Positions 33,346 through 44,210 of a DNA stretch of 64,000 bases are shown piece by piece. Under the pieces are notes generated by a model. That model was not told the DNA's origin. It did not search any database and saw only the letters and a list, made by a program, of their open reading frames with translations. This DNA comes from Piezodorus guildinii. Its lineage: Eukaryota; Arthropoda; Insecta; Hemiptera; Pentatomidae. Positions within the stretch are counted from its first letter, which is position 1. The number at the start of each line of letters is the position of its first letter. The translations under genes were made by a program, and so were the position numbers. The stretch lies in contig CM041297.1 of NCBI GenBank assembly GCA_023052935.1, positions 87,822,021 through 87,886,020 of the forward strand, written 5' to 3'.

Positions 33346-33790
33346 GCTCGCACCCAATTTTTACATTTTCATGTGTGGTCACATTAAGATTCCTTTTTAG
33401 GAGCGAGGAACAGAGTTTTTGAGAAACCTTATCAAAAGTACTGTTTTGACAAGATTATTTATATTTTTAGGGTTATTACCAAACATAAAACTTATTTTTG
33501 TCATTAAATATTTTAATAACTTATTTTTTTAAATTATTCCGCTTTGAAATAGGGTAATTTTGAAACCAAACTTTTTTCTACTTCCACTATGGTAGAACAG
33601 AAATATCAATTTTTTTACGCGACTGCCGGGGAGCGTTGGTCCTTAATATTTTGCATATTCTATTGGTTTAATGACTAGTTTTACCCAAAAAACATTTGAT
33701 TAAAATTGGTTCGACAAACTTTGGATCCTCTCCTTGTCAGTGAATTGTGAGCAATATAGGTTACCTCCTTATATCGCAATATAATGCGTC
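33346..33790 (+). repeat. Dispersed repeat R2, longest copy
   Basis: Matches 61385-61745 (direct) and 3046-3245 (inverted). Blocks: AAAAGTACTGTTTTGACAAG, GGGTTATTACCAAACATAAA, TTATTCCGCTTTGAAATAGG, TTACGCGACTGCC. Non-coding. Confidence 0.7.
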
Positions 33791-34194
33791 AGAGCAGTGC
33801 GTCAGTGAATCTTGTTTAGGCATTGAATTTTTTTTTATTAGTAGGGTAGTTTCTTATAATTTTTCTCACAGACCCCAGTGATATTGTCTGCGGACCACTT
33901 GTTGGGGACCACTGATGTAGACATGGCACCTAGGAACATTTTTCATTGTACTTAAAATAACTAATTTTTAGAAAATTGTCTACGTACCCTTTTTCCGAGT
34001 TACATAGCGTTTTCTTTCTAACACCATTCGGTATCTTTTATTTTTTATTAAATTATTTTTTAAGTTTCCTTAGAAATAGGAAGTCTCACAACAGGTAATA
34101 CCTAAATTACCTGCAGGTATAAGCAGTAAATGATACTACAAACAGTTAAACTGCAAATTCAGAGAAGTGCTAATAATTTAATGAATGAAAAAAG
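33791..34194. other. AT-rich sequence, nothing recognised
   Basis: No repeat match or gene seen. CAGACCCCAGTGATATTGTC at 33871 stands alone. Confidence 0.4.
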
Positions 34195-34770
34195 AACTTT
34201 ATTCTTAAGAATAACATAAATGTACAAAATAAAATAATGATTATACTGGCCAAAAGACCCATACAAAAAAAAATATTAATGATTATAAATAAATATTTAC
34301 AATTATTTTAAATGATAAAAAGAGAACGAAATGAAAAATAAAAATTAAACATTACAATAATATCTAAATGTAATATAGAAATAACAAACCAAAAAAAACA
34401 ATAGAATAATTAAAAATACAAATGAAAATAAACTTTACTATCATTTATGTTATGAAGTGTAGACATTTCTCATACCACTTTAATCGCTGTACTGAAATTA
34501 GTTGGGATAGCAAGAAGGTGTTTAAAAAGGAGAGATTTGAAAGAAGATTGGGAAGGAGTATGATGGATGTGTGATGGGAGAGTAAAGACGGGATCTGGTT
34601 TCCTGAGTATGGATTGTAGATTTAAATGGCAGGAGACTATAGATGTAAGAGGGGAAATAGCCAATTTGATTCATCATAGAGGTAGGATACATGTGATCGT
34701 CTTTCACTACCAAAGACAAATCTTAAGAAACAGTTCATGACAAGTTTCAATCTTTCCTCAAGCAATATAA
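34195..34770 (-). pseudogene. LINE C-terminal fragment and 3' UTR (second LINE family)
   Basis: The minus strand carries the end of a LINE protein: IYSLLPFKSTIHTQETRSRL in one frame and SHIHHTPSQSSFKSLLFKHL ending about 34470 in another, the usual last segment of Jockey/CR1-type RT proteins. A 280-base 3' UTR follows, with a terminal block (AAGAATAACATAAATGTACA) shared with 3590-3700 and 50140-50200. Overlapping frames show at least one frameshift. No catalytic region is present. Confidence 0.55.
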
Positions 34771-35864
34771 GGTCTTAAAATTTTATGATCACAAATTCCA
34801 CTGAAAGCAATCCAATCCGAGTCATAAGTATATTACTGAACTGTTCTTGATTTTTAGCATAGATTAGATCCGTATTATTAAAAAATATATAACAATAAGA
34901 GAAGCACTAAGTATTTAATCAAGATTAATCATAAAATTGTTACTTACTTCGTGTTTTTATTTATCTTCATCATTCGTAACTATCAGGCTAAGTAGCACAT
35001 CGCAGAGTTCTGCACCCTAAGTTGCCACCCATATGTATTGATAAAAAGAACAACCTCCTTTTAGCCAAAATAAATCTATTTAATACGAATCATAAAACTT
35101 TATAAACCCACATCAATGTAGTTTGTTACAAACCTAACAGGCAATGGATACCCTATAACAGATGGCCGTTCTAATCAACCTTAAAATTCATTCATGAACT
35201 GGCCGTGACAAATACCCCTTAATACACTATTCCCCTACACCTGGAACTATCTCACAACCCCTCTAATCACAAATGAGACGTGACCAAGATCCAAACCGCT
35301 CTGAGTTAAATCGAGGCGGTTCTTCACCATCAGTCTTGGAAATATTAGGAAGAGTTTCCTTTTCTTGTTATAAATCGGGTCGATAGCCCTGTCCCTCTTC
35401 ATGGTCGATTTCCTCTTAGAGGTCAAGTAGCAACAGTGTCCTTTGGATGGTTATGGATCACTTTTTCCCTTAACCTCTCTGAGGAGAATTGAGGAGATCG
35501 CTAAAACAAAGCCGCTTTGGGATGCACAGAATCAGGAAAGAATTATTCCAAATAATTCATGGTATACCAAATCTAACGGTGGGTATATAAACTCTTTATC
35601 AAAGAATAATTTTCAATCTATTTCAACTATCTTATCGGTATATTTGTTTCATTTCTAAGGACGAACTATTCCATGTTGTCTTATCTTTCCCATTGGCATT
35701 CTGGCTTTTCCCAATTTCTGTAATTGAAATTCCATATTTCCTCAGAATGCAGTTGAAAAATAATTTGTAGTTAATGATACATTCTCATGGAACAATATTC
35801 CGGACAAAGTCCAAATCCCTTCTCATTTTCCTCCTCTTGTCTCTTAAATTATCGTTTTTATGTT
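34771..35864. other. Unique sequence with a GC-richer island
   Basis: 35140-35480 is GC-richer and unique, with ATCCAAACCGCTCTG then AAATCGAGGCGGTTC forming a weak inverted repeat. A 71-codon plus ORF at 35443-35658 lacks motifs. Nothing else recognised. Confidence 0.3.
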
Positions 35865-36280
35865 TTTTTATTGAAATTTTCAAACTTATTTAGGGCTTTT
35901 TGGAAAATGGATAGAAAGGAAGTGATTGAATAGATGGGATTTAAAGTTAGGAAGAGTGTCAGGCTGACGAATAGATGAAGGAGTACAATTCCATACGGGC
36001 GAAGATTGGATAAGGAACGATCTATCAAAAGCTGCGGTTCGATGGGGCGGCGTTATATGAATGTCTGAAAGAGGTTTGCGGGAGTGGACGGAGGATTTTA
36101 ATGAAAAAAATTGAAATTTAGGAAGGGCGGCGGAATTGAAGAACTAGAAAGAGGAAAGGTACCAGGAAGTACTTGCAACGGTAGGAAGGGTAAAGCTACT
36201 TGGTAGAATCGGGTGTCAGAGGTGTCTCTGGATATCCCGAAGACGAAGCGTAAGTACCAGTTGAATAATCGTTTTAAAGC
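35865..36280 (-). pseudogene. LINE C-terminal fragment, second copy of the 30 kb family
   Basis: DNA similarity to 30165-30560 is evident throughout: AATGGATAGAAAGGAAGTG, GGATAAGGAACGATCTATCA, AAAGCTGCGGTTCGATGGG, CGGGAGTGGACGGAGGA. It therefore covers the same C-terminal part of that LINE protein and the start of its 3' UTR. Deletions and stops throughout. No independent coding potential. Confidence 0.7.
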
Positions 36281-36827
36281 ACATGGATATTTTCGGAATT
36301 AATATACATTTTTAATTAGTTTGTTTATTCATTTAAATTTATTATTTTATAAAGGAATATATTTACCTTAAATCACCAGCGTATGTATGGCCCGAATAAA
36401 TCATTAAAAAAATAAGATAATTTAATAACACCTTAATCGCTCTTATATTACTAATCAATGCTGAACATTTCAGTTCCCCACCATCACCATAAAGAACTTA
36501 AATTTATTGTACCATTTTGTTTCTTAGATTTGTTTGATTATACTGTATTATGATTTTTTATTTTTTTGGTCATTTCCAAAATGATAGGTTCGAAATATTT
36601 TGGAATATAAAGAGAAACTTTAAAAATTTAAATGTTGTTCCTTTTTTCCTTTTTCTGATGCAAATCATTTCCTATTCCTTAGCCAAACCATCGACAGGTA
36701 GCACCACTTAACAGGCAAACTTACAAATCTAGAGGGGTAGTAATTTAAATATGAATATATATAGAATTTTTTTAATTAAGTCTCATTTAATGTTTTATGC
36801 TATTTTCATAATCTATAACAGCTATGC
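36281..36827. other. AT-rich sequence, nothing recognised
   Basis: No repeat match or ORF seen. Confidence 0.4.
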
Positions 36828-37095
36828 AGGCTTTTTATCGTTTAAAAGATATTAGCCACTAGAACAGATTCATTTTTACGAATGGGATAGTAAAAAAATT
36901 ACGAGAGGAAGTGTATTAATTAATAAGCTTTTTTTTTTTTGATATTCCTGTGTTTTGCATAAGTAAAACATCAAACTTTTTATAATTTATTTTATTTTTT
37001 ATATTTATTTATTTTTTGTTAGTAAACATAGTAACAGTAGTTTCATTTATGTCTCTACTCATATTTACTTGTTTGAAAAATTATGTCTGTTTTAA

Positions 37096-37105
37096 ATATA
37101 TACTC
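37096..37105 (+). repeat. Target-site duplication of Jockey-2, left
   Basis: ATATATACTC, matching 42079-42088. Low complexity, but its place is supported by the intact inverted-repeat arm continuing on both sides. Confidence 0.75.
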
Positions 37106-37667
37106 AGTTATACCTGTCATGGCCGCTACTGATGTTCAACTTACGTATCGCTCCATGATTTTACCTTATTAGCTCGAAGTCACTGAATCTTCAGCCTTCA
37201 AACTTTGTGAATGGTGAATTGTTAACCCACTGAACACTTAACAATCGTTAATACTGAGGTGAGTGCACTTATTTCACTAAAGCAAATTATAGACTGGTGG
37301 CAGCCTGGAGTGGGGGGAGCGAGGCTCCTAGAAGATAAGTCCTAATCCTTTTCATGTTTACAAGGTCTAGTTCGAGTCTCCTGTCATCTACGACTAATAA
37401 TATAAACATTTTGTGTATATATTTAAGTTTAACTTTTTTTTTTTTTTACTCAAGACTTTTTATTTATTTTTCTAAAGACATTTTTTATTCTACCATAAGA
37501 CTTTTTTTTCAATATGTTTAATTTATTTAGTTTAATTATTCAATATGTTTCAATTGATATGTATATATTTTTGTAAATAGATATAGTAGCTAGATTTTTC
37601 TTCTTTATTTAGGTAAATTAATATTAAAAGTATATTTTTTTTTCTCTTAATTCTTCTAATTTTATTC
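37106..37667 (+). promoter_or_regulatory. Jockey-2 5' UTR with likely internal promoter
   Basis: Starts AGTTATACCTGTCATGGCC. It shares TGTCATGGCCG and TGAGGTGAGTG (37255-37265) with Jockey-1 and also has a T-rich run at 37434-37447. The conserved blocks are candidates for the internal promoter or, for GAG|GTGAGTG, a splice donor. Confidence 0.5.
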
Positions 37668-39284
37668 ATGGATCTCGACATGAATACTTCCTGTGACGAC
37701 TCGGCAGAGGAAACGCCCTTCTCGGAAATTAGCGAGTCAGATTCTCAATATTTAAAGCCGCGTCAGAAACGGCAAAGAGCTTTAAATCCTGGACCTGGAG
37801 ACTCTCCGAATAAGAAAAAAAATAAAGCGGCCAAAACCAAACAGGTTTCTAACCAAATAAATTCCCCACCAAAAACACGCAGTACCACTGCAGCCATCAA
37901 AAATGAGCATACGGCGCCGTCTACATCTACCACCACACCGTCTTCAGCGGCAGCACCATCGACCTCAACCGGCAACAATACTGTTGCAGCGAACAACTCA
38001 CACGTCATCCCGGGGCCCCAGGGGTTTTCTGATCCGGAGCCACCACCCATATTCGTTAATAATATATCAAATTTCATTACGTTTGGTCAAGAAATCGCCA
38101 ACTTGATCGGACAGCCAAACTTTAGATGTTTTTCCAGACTGAGCGATATCAAGATAAATACTAACTCAAAAGAAAATTACAAAAAGCTCGTAACCTATTT
38201 ATCTACCAAGAACTACGACTTCCACTGCTACCAGCTAAGGCAGGAAAAATCATACCGAGTGGTTTTAAGGGGACTCCACTCAACGACCCCCACTGACGCA
38301 ATTAAAAGAGCCCTGGAAGAGATAGGCCATACCGCTAGACACGTTACTTGCGTCTTACACCCCTCTGAAAAATACCCCCTTCCACTATTTTTCGTGGATT
38401 TGGAGCCAGCACAAAACAACCCGGATATATTTCAGGTGACGAGGCTCTTATACTCAGTCATCCGATTTGAACAGCCCAGACAAAAATCAATAATAGTCCA
38501 GTGCACAAACTGTCAAAATTTAGGACACACCAAGTCCTATTGTCACCATCAGGCCCGGTGCGTCAAATGTGCCGGCCCGCACACATCTGAAAACTGCCCG
38601 AAATCAAGAAATGAGCCGGCAAAATGTGCTCTCTGTGGCGAAGCACACCCTGCCAGCTACAAAGGATGTGCGATTTATAAAAATCTATACAAACAAAAAT
38701 TTCATAGCCTGCAGTTAAAAATCACTGAACAGAAGAATTATACGCAGGCTCCTGTCGCTGACTCTTTGAACTTCCCAGACCTCAATCAACGCCAAGGTAA
38801 CATCACTCACCAGACGACTACCTCAACCAACATGGTAAAAGCCACAACACCTCTCTCTACAATCACCTCGCAAAATCAACAGCCTCGACGACAGGCGCCT
38901 CCAAAACCCCAACCCAGATCTCAAAACTCCCAACCTCAGCCTGAAGTTCCGCTCCAACCGATTCCCTCCCATCATCTGCCCTTACAGGCCAAATTACCAA
39001 CAGAAAAACCAAACCAAGTTCCACCCCGTCCTATTGTCCACACAAAACCAAATCCGCCTCCTCTATCATCCCAGAACGAACTTCCTCGTACCCCTCGACG
39101 GGTACAACCCACAAACAACAATCCTCCTCCAACATCTCATACTCATCCCTCTCCTAATTCAAATCCTCCTGACATTTTTTCCATCTTGAATTCCTTCCTC
39201 TTGGACCTTCAAGAAACTATCAAACCTCTTATCACCCTTCTCACGCGAATCCTTTCTGAAATCCCATTTAATTTCCAACGATGA
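37668..39284 (+). CDS. Jockey-2 ORF1: gag-like zinc-knuckle protein, intact
   Basis: 538 codons, uninterrupted. Order: acidic N-terminus (EISESDSQYLK), Lys-rich run, a Thr/Ser/Ala-rich linker, a PRE_C2HC-type region at about 175-255 (YDFHCYQLRQEKSYRVVLRG), and three zinc motifs at about 280-335 (CTNCQNLGHTKSYC, CVKCAGPHTSENC, CALCGEAHPASYKGC). A Pro/Gln-rich region of about 150 residues follows, and a hydrophobic end (LLDLQETIKPLITLLTRIL). It binds element RNA by family role. Its TGA overlaps the ORF2 ATG. The ATG at 37668 is chosen because it aligns with the Jockey-1 start region. A second Met lies four codons on. This is the reference for the frameshifted Jockey-1 copy. Confidence 0.93.
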   Translation: MDLDMNTSCDDSAEETPFSEISESDSQYLKPRQKRQRALNPGPGDSPNKKKNKAAKTKQVSNQINSPPKTRSTTAAIKNEHTAPSTSTTTPSSAAAPSTSTGNNTVAANNSHVIPGPQGFSDPEPPPIFVNNISNFITFGQEIANLIGQPNFRCFSRLSDIKINTNSKENYKKLVTYLSTKNYDFHCYQLRQEKSYRVVLRGLHSTTPTDAIKRALEEIGHTARHVTCVLHPSEKYPLPLFFVDLEPAQNNPDIFQVTRLLYSVIRFEQPRQKSIIVQCTNCQNLGHTKSYCHHQARCVKCAGPHTSENCPKSRNEPAKCALCGEAHPASYKGCAIYKNLYKQKFHSLQLKITEQKNYTQAPVADSLNFPDLNQRQGNITHQTTTSTNMVKATTPLSTITSQNQQPRRQAPPKPQPRSQNSQPQPEVPLQPIPSHHLPLQAKLPTEKPNQVPPRPIVHTKPNPPPLSSQNELPRTPRRVQPTNNNPPPTSHTHPSPNSNPPDIFSILNSFLLDLQETIKPLITLLTRILSEIPFNFQR

Positions 39285-41956
39285 GTGTAAAGCCCCTAGC
39301 TGTCCTCTTGTGGAACGCTAACGGCCTACTTCAACACCGTGACGAACTCGACATATTCCTCCATGACAACCATATTGATATAGCACTACTGACTGAAACA
39401 CATTTCACTCAACGATCACGTTTTTACATACGAGACTATATTACTTACAGAACTGACCACCCAGACAACACTGCCCATGCGGGTTCTTGCATCCTTATTC
39501 ATAAATCCATTTCACATTCCTATGTCCCTTCTACTCCAACTGATGCTATACAATCGACCTCTGTATCCATTTCAAATCATCCTTCTCATGTAACTTTCGC
39601 AGCTGTATACTGTCCTCCAGGTAATGCCGTTTCATTTAACTGCCTCAACTCCTTATTCCTTTCCCTCGGACCGCGCTTTATTGCTGGAGGAGACTATAAT
39701 GCTAAACACCAACGATGGGGTTGTCGAACATCAAATACCCGTGGAAATATCCTCTCCCGTGTTTCATCTTCAAATAGCTATTCCATCCTCTCGCCCATGA
39801 ATCCCACTTACTGGCCTACATCCCGAAAAAAACATCCTGATATCCTAGATATATTCGTCACCTCCCAGCTTTCCTCCTCACATACATCTGTTAAATCCTT
39901 GAATGACCTCTCTTCCGACCACAGTCCAGTTCTGCTTTCTTTGCATTCGGGCTTTGTTTCTAGGCCAACCCCTCCTAAATTGATCCTTGGACGAGTGGAC
40001 TGGGACGGATTTCGGACAGACTTGGAGACAAAACTGGACTTAAGAATCTCACTAAAGACTAAACTAGATATTGACAGAGCCGTAGAACAACTTACTGACT
40101 CAATAGGTAGCAGCATACGTGATAACACTACAAACACCTACAACAATAACACTCAACAGACTAACCTGCCACAGCACATTCGAATCTTATTAAGGGAAAA
40201 ACGAAGAGCTAGATCGAAGTGGCATAGGACTAGATACCCAGCTGACAAAACTATTTATACCACTCTGACTAACAAACTTAAAGCAGAAATCAGGAAATTC
40301 AAAATTCAAAACATACTGAATACGACAGAAAATCTCACTACGACTGATAAATCACTTTGGACTACCACTAAGAAATTACTTCAGTTCAAAGATTTTAATC
40401 ATCCTCTCCTCAATGAATCTCAATCCTGGACCAGATCCGATGAAGAAAAATCCCAAACATTCGCTCAGCACCTCTTTGAAACCTACAATCCGCATCCTAA
40501 TATATTTAATCACCATCACCTTGAGTGCGTTGAAGCAGAGCTGGATATTCCACTCCAATTGGCCCTCCCTCCCAAAGCATTTCATCCTTCAGAAATCTCA
40601 AACATAATCCACAGATTACCTTCCCGCAAAGCTCCTGGACACGATCTAATCACTCCCAATATTCTAAAACAACTTCCCAGAAAATCCATTCTATTCCTTA
40701 CCTATATTTACAATGCCGTTCTCCGAACCACATATTTTCCTAAATCCTGGAAGTTAGCCATTGTTAAAATGATCCCTAAACCTAAAAAGCCGCTGGAACT
40801 CCCTTCCTCTTACCGTCCTATATCTCTTTTACCCATTATGGGTAAAATCCTGGAAAGACTAATCCTTAAACGACTCTATCCTATCCTAGAGACGTTTCAG
40901 ATAATCCCGGATCACCAGTTTGGATTTCGCTCATCCCACTCCACCATCCAACAATGTCATCGTGTGGTGGATGTTGTCTCTTCAGCATTGGAGCGTGGAT
41001 TGTACTGCACGGGAGCCTTCCTCGACGTAGAACAGGCCTTTGACCGAGTTTGGCACCCGGGACTGCTTTACAAGCTCCGAAAATTCCTTCCACCTACATA
41101 CTACCTCATCATCCAGTCTTACCTCTCTGAAAGATCCTTCAAAATAAACCACAATAGTTCCTATTCATCCCTTTTTACTCAGTCTGCTGGTGTCCCTCAA
41201 GGTAGTATCCTTGGACCCATCCTCTACACTTTCCTTTCTACCTATGCTGATGACACTTGTGTGTTATCAGTCAATAACGATCCTACTATTGCCTCTCAAA
41301 CTCTTCAATCCCATATCAGAGAGCTTGAGATATGGTGTCAGAATTGGAGAATCAAAATCAATGCCAACAAATCCCACCAAATTACCTTTACCCTTCGTCG
41401 TAAACCTATGACATCCTGCCCTACAGTTTCCTTTAATAATATTCCGCTTGTTCCAGTTGAACAGATCCGCTACCTAGGACTACTACTTGACAAACGTCTA
41501 ACATGGAATCCCCATACACGACTGAAACGACAAGAAACTGCCCGTCGCTTTCGCTTACTACAACACTTACTGGACAGACGCTCCAACCTTCCACTTATCT
41601 ACAAAAGGCTCATCTATATCACCATCATAAGGCCTATCTGGACTTACGGAGTTGAGCTTTGGGGCTCTACGAAACCATCAAATTCTTCCCGTATTCAATC
41701 CTTACAATCCAAAATCCTTCGAAAAATCCTCAATGCTCCTTACTTTGTCACAAATAAACTCATCCATAAAGACCTTAACATCCCATATGTTGCTGATTTG
41801 GCCCGAACCAAGTATCAATCCTTCCATGACAAACTCCACTCCCACTCTAATCCTCTAGTTTCAATTCTTGCTTCCTCTTCAATTCCTGACAATCCTACGA
41901 GGCGCCTGAAAAGAAGATGGCCTCGAGACCTTCTAGTTAGTTACTTAGTGGAGTGA
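39281..41956 (+). CDS. Jockey-2 ORF2: endonuclease/RT with a deletion before motif C
   Basis: 891 codons, no stops. Endonuclease motifs WNANGL, TETHF, GGDYNAK and SDHSPV are all present. The RT domain has YRPISLLP, GFRSSHSTIQQ, LDVEQAFDRVWHP, AGVPQGSILGPILY and TYADDT (about residue 655). Between GPILYT and TYADDT there are only three residues, where Jockey-1 has 15, including the family-typical YTADIP segment. This 12-residue loss is in frame and adjoins the catalytic Asp pair, so RT folding may be impaired. The C-terminus (RRWPRDLLVSYLVE) runs five residues past that of Jockey-1. The ATGA overlap with ORF1 is kept. Confidence 0.92.
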   Translation: MSVKPLAVLLWNANGLLQHRDELDIFLHDNHIDIALLTETHFTQRSRFYIRDYITYRTDHPDNTAHAGSCILIHKSISHSYVPSTPTDAIQSTSVSISNHPSHVTFAAVYCPPGNAVSFNCLNSLFLSLGPRFIAGGDYNAKHQRWGCRTSNTRGNILSRVSSSNSYSILSPMNPTYWPTSRKKHPDILDIFVTSQLSSSHTSVKSLNDLSSDHSPVLLSLHSGFVSRPTPPKLILGRVDWDGFRTDLETKLDLRISLKTKLDIDRAVEQLTDSIGSSIRDNTTNTYNNNTQQTNLPQHIRILLREKRRARSKWHRTRYPADKTIYTTLTNKLKAEIRKFKIQNILNTTENLTTTDKSLWTTTKKLLQFKDFNHPLLNESQSWTRSDEEKSQTFAQHLFETYNPHPNIFNHHHLECVEAELDIPLQLALPPKAFHPSEISNIIHRLPSRKAPGHDLITPNILKQLPRKSILFLTYIYNAVLRTTYFPKSWKLAIVKMIPKPKKPLELPSSYRPISLLPIMGKILERLILKRLYPILETFQIIPDHQFGFRSSHSTIQQCHRVVDVVSSALERGLYCTGAFLDVEQAFDRVWHPGLLYKLRKFLPPTYYLIIQSYLSERSFKINHNSSYSSLFTQSAGVPQGSILGPILYTFLSTYADDTCVLSVNNDPTIASQTLQSHIRELEIWCQNWRIKINANKSHQITFTLRRKPMTSCPTVSFNNIPLVPVEQIRYLGLLLDKRLTWNPHTRLKRQETARRFRLLQHLLDRRSNLPLIYKRLIYITIIRPIWTYGVELWGSTKPSNSSRIQSLQSKILRKILNAPYFVTNKLIHKDLNIPYVADLARTKYQSFHDKLHSHSNPLVSILASSSIPDNPTRRLKRRWPRDLLVSYLVE

Positions 41957-42078
41957 TGCCAATGGGCGTTTTCTCTTCGCGTTTTTTTCATGTATTTTAT
42001 CATTATTAACATATTTACTTGTTGTATTACAAAATACAGTTGTAAATTTCAATAAAAATATAAAAAAAAAAAAAAAAT
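41957..42078 (+). terminator. Jockey-2 3' UTR and poly(A) tail
   Basis: Short 3' UTR with ACAGTTGTAAATTTCAATAA then an A run. It parallels the Jockey-1 3' end. Confidence 0.85.
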
Positions 42079-42088
42079 ATATATACTC
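42079..42088 (+). repeat. Target-site duplication of Jockey-2, right
   Basis: ATATATACTC, matching 37096-37105. Confidence 0.75.
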
Positions 42089-43015
42089 TGTTTTAATTTG
42101 CCTGATTACAGTAATTGAAAATAAAACACCTCATTGAAAATTCATAGCACTGTAAAAGTTATATTTCTTTTCTGAATTAGCTACATCAATTGAGTGATGA
42201 ACAATTTATGTTTTAATTTTTTCATCAATGTTTTCTTTAGCTATAATAATTGTTTAAAAATGTAAGCTTTCCCCATTCTACTCTTCTTTTTTATTCACAA
42301 AAGTGTATTAAAATAGAAAATTCATGTTCTTTAAGTTTTATTAAGAAAGCATAATAATATTTAAAATGTTCTGGAATAATACTAATTTCGAAGACACAAT
42401 TCTCTTTGAATCTTGTATTTAATGATAATCAACATTTATAAAACGTTGCAAAATATTCATAAATCTGAAATTCGATGGATAATTGTCATAGAGGTATGTA
42501 ACATCGTTTAATGAAATAAAAAATCGTTTATTATCAAAGTTATATTTTATTTTTTTTATTTCAAATTAAGCTGCTATGTAGAACTACACATGTTATGTGA
42601 CATTGATGAAACTTTGATGAAAAAATTAAAACGTAAATTGTTCATCACTCAATTGATGTAGCTAACTCAGAAAAGGAATATAACTTTTCAGTGCTATGAT
42701 TTTCAATGAGGTGTTTTATTTTCAATTACTGTAATCAGGTAAATTAAAAGAGAGCATGTATTTAAAACAGACATAATTTTTCAAACAAGTAAATATGAGT
42801 AGAGACATAAATTAAACTACTGTTACTATGTTTACAAACAAAAAATAAATAAATATAAAAAATAAAATAAATTATAAAAAAGTTTGACCCTGTTTTACTT
42901 ATGCAAAACACAGAAATATCAAAAAAGCTTATTAATAAATACATTTTTTTTACTATCCTATTCGTAAAAATGAATCTGTTCTAGTGGCTAATATCTTTTA
43001 AACGATAAAAAGCCT

Positions 43016-44210
43016 TCCAATAAATATTTTAGCGTTGGACATTAAAATATTTATGCTGACTGACAAGAAGAATGTAGGTTAAGGTGAAATGGTTAATATT
43101 TTTACCTGAAGAAAAGAACATATCTATACAACCTCAACTTACCCTATATATTCATAAACTGGGTTTTGCCTATTTTAATATAACTGAATAAACGAAGTTG
43201 TATTGTGTTTTTTTGTACTCCACTGATTTACACTCACAGCTAAGCTACTATCTATTGCCATAGGTCTGATCCTGATAATTATTCGAAAGGACAATGCTTT
43301 TACGAATGCAAGGGGGTGAGGATTTCCAGCAACGAGTTTATAGATTTCCTCTGGGGATATTCAGATGCAATTTTCCATTCAAAGAGATGTAAAAGGACGA
43401 TTATCCGGCGAGTTAGACAAATTGCCGCGAGAGAAGAGACAAGGGCTCGGGTAATGTTCTGAAACAATCCAACCAAGGCTATTACCCGAAAGGTGGAAAT
43501 AACTTCAAAAATGGAAATAGCCACGGCCACGAAGGCATTAGAATACAAAGCGGTGCGGCGTGTTCACGCATGCGCGGGGGGTGTTATAATATACATAGCC
43601 TTAACACACAATGGCTTCCTAATTGGACTCGCCCATGTCTTAGTGTGCCTACAATGAGACCGTTAATCTTTTAATTGCGCCCTCTGGATCACTGTTGCTA
43701 TCCGAAGAGCTTCCTTGTAGTCGATATATTTAGGGGAGACTAGAAAAACATGGCAGGGGGTGTCAGGTGAATCTTTATAGGGTGAGGTTCTCAGAGAGTG
43801 CATAAAATAAAATAATGTCCCTAAGTTTTAATTATTTCAACGTCATGGGCACGGATCATTGGAACCGAATATCTCTTGTAAGTTGATTAGATTCCTCTGC
43901 CTAATATAATTGAAAATAGATATTTATTTAATTACTGTTTTGTTTTCCTAAAGAGAAATGTACATCGACCATGCCGCCAGCCCTTTTGAAGTAGTACGCC
44001 CTAAGGGCAGCAACAGAAGACAGAGAGTTTCGGGCTCTAGCTGGGCGAGCTAATATTTCTTTTTCTTTATTCCTTTGTTCTTCTACACAAATTATGGAGT
44101 ACAAAATTTAAGAAGATCCCCTAACCAAAAGTGAGGAAGAGAAGAAAAGAGAACGACACGGACAGCATGAAGATCAGCTTTTCAGTTCTTTTCTCATACG
44201 AGAAGCAACT
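43016..44210. other. Unique sequence with a GC-richer island
   Basis: 43260-43770 is GC-richer, repeat-free and non-coding by eye (GCCGCGAGAGAAGAGACAAG, CATGCGCGGGGGGTG). The remainder is ordinary AT-rich DNA. No exon structure found. Confidence 0.3.

Larger units (their letters stand above)
37106..42078 (+). mobile_element. Jockey-2: near-complete Jockey-clade non-LTR retrotransposon
   Basis: A 5.0 kb element with the same layout as Jockey-1: 5' UTR, open ORF1, ORF2, a 3' UTR with AATAAAA, and poly(A). Protein similarity to Jockey-1 is clear along the full length, but there are many differences at DNA level, so it is a related subfamily rather than a recent duplicate. It landed in the left arm of the long inverted-repeat element, whose sequence resumes exactly after the right target-site duplication. 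ORF2 carries a 36-base in-frame deletion before the catalytic box, so autonomous activity is doubtful. Confidence 0.93.
36828..43015. mobile_element. Long inverted-repeat (foldback-like) element split by Jockey-2
   Basis: Starts AGGCTTTTTATCGTTTAAAA and ends TTTTAAACGATAAAAAGCCT. The left arm (36828-37105, continuing 42089-42240 beyond Jockey-2) pairs with the right arm at about 42595-43015, an inverted repeat of roughly 430 bases. A 350-base centre is AT-rich. No transposase. The arms match closely apart from small indels. Clear flanking duplications were not found. Confidence 0.8.
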
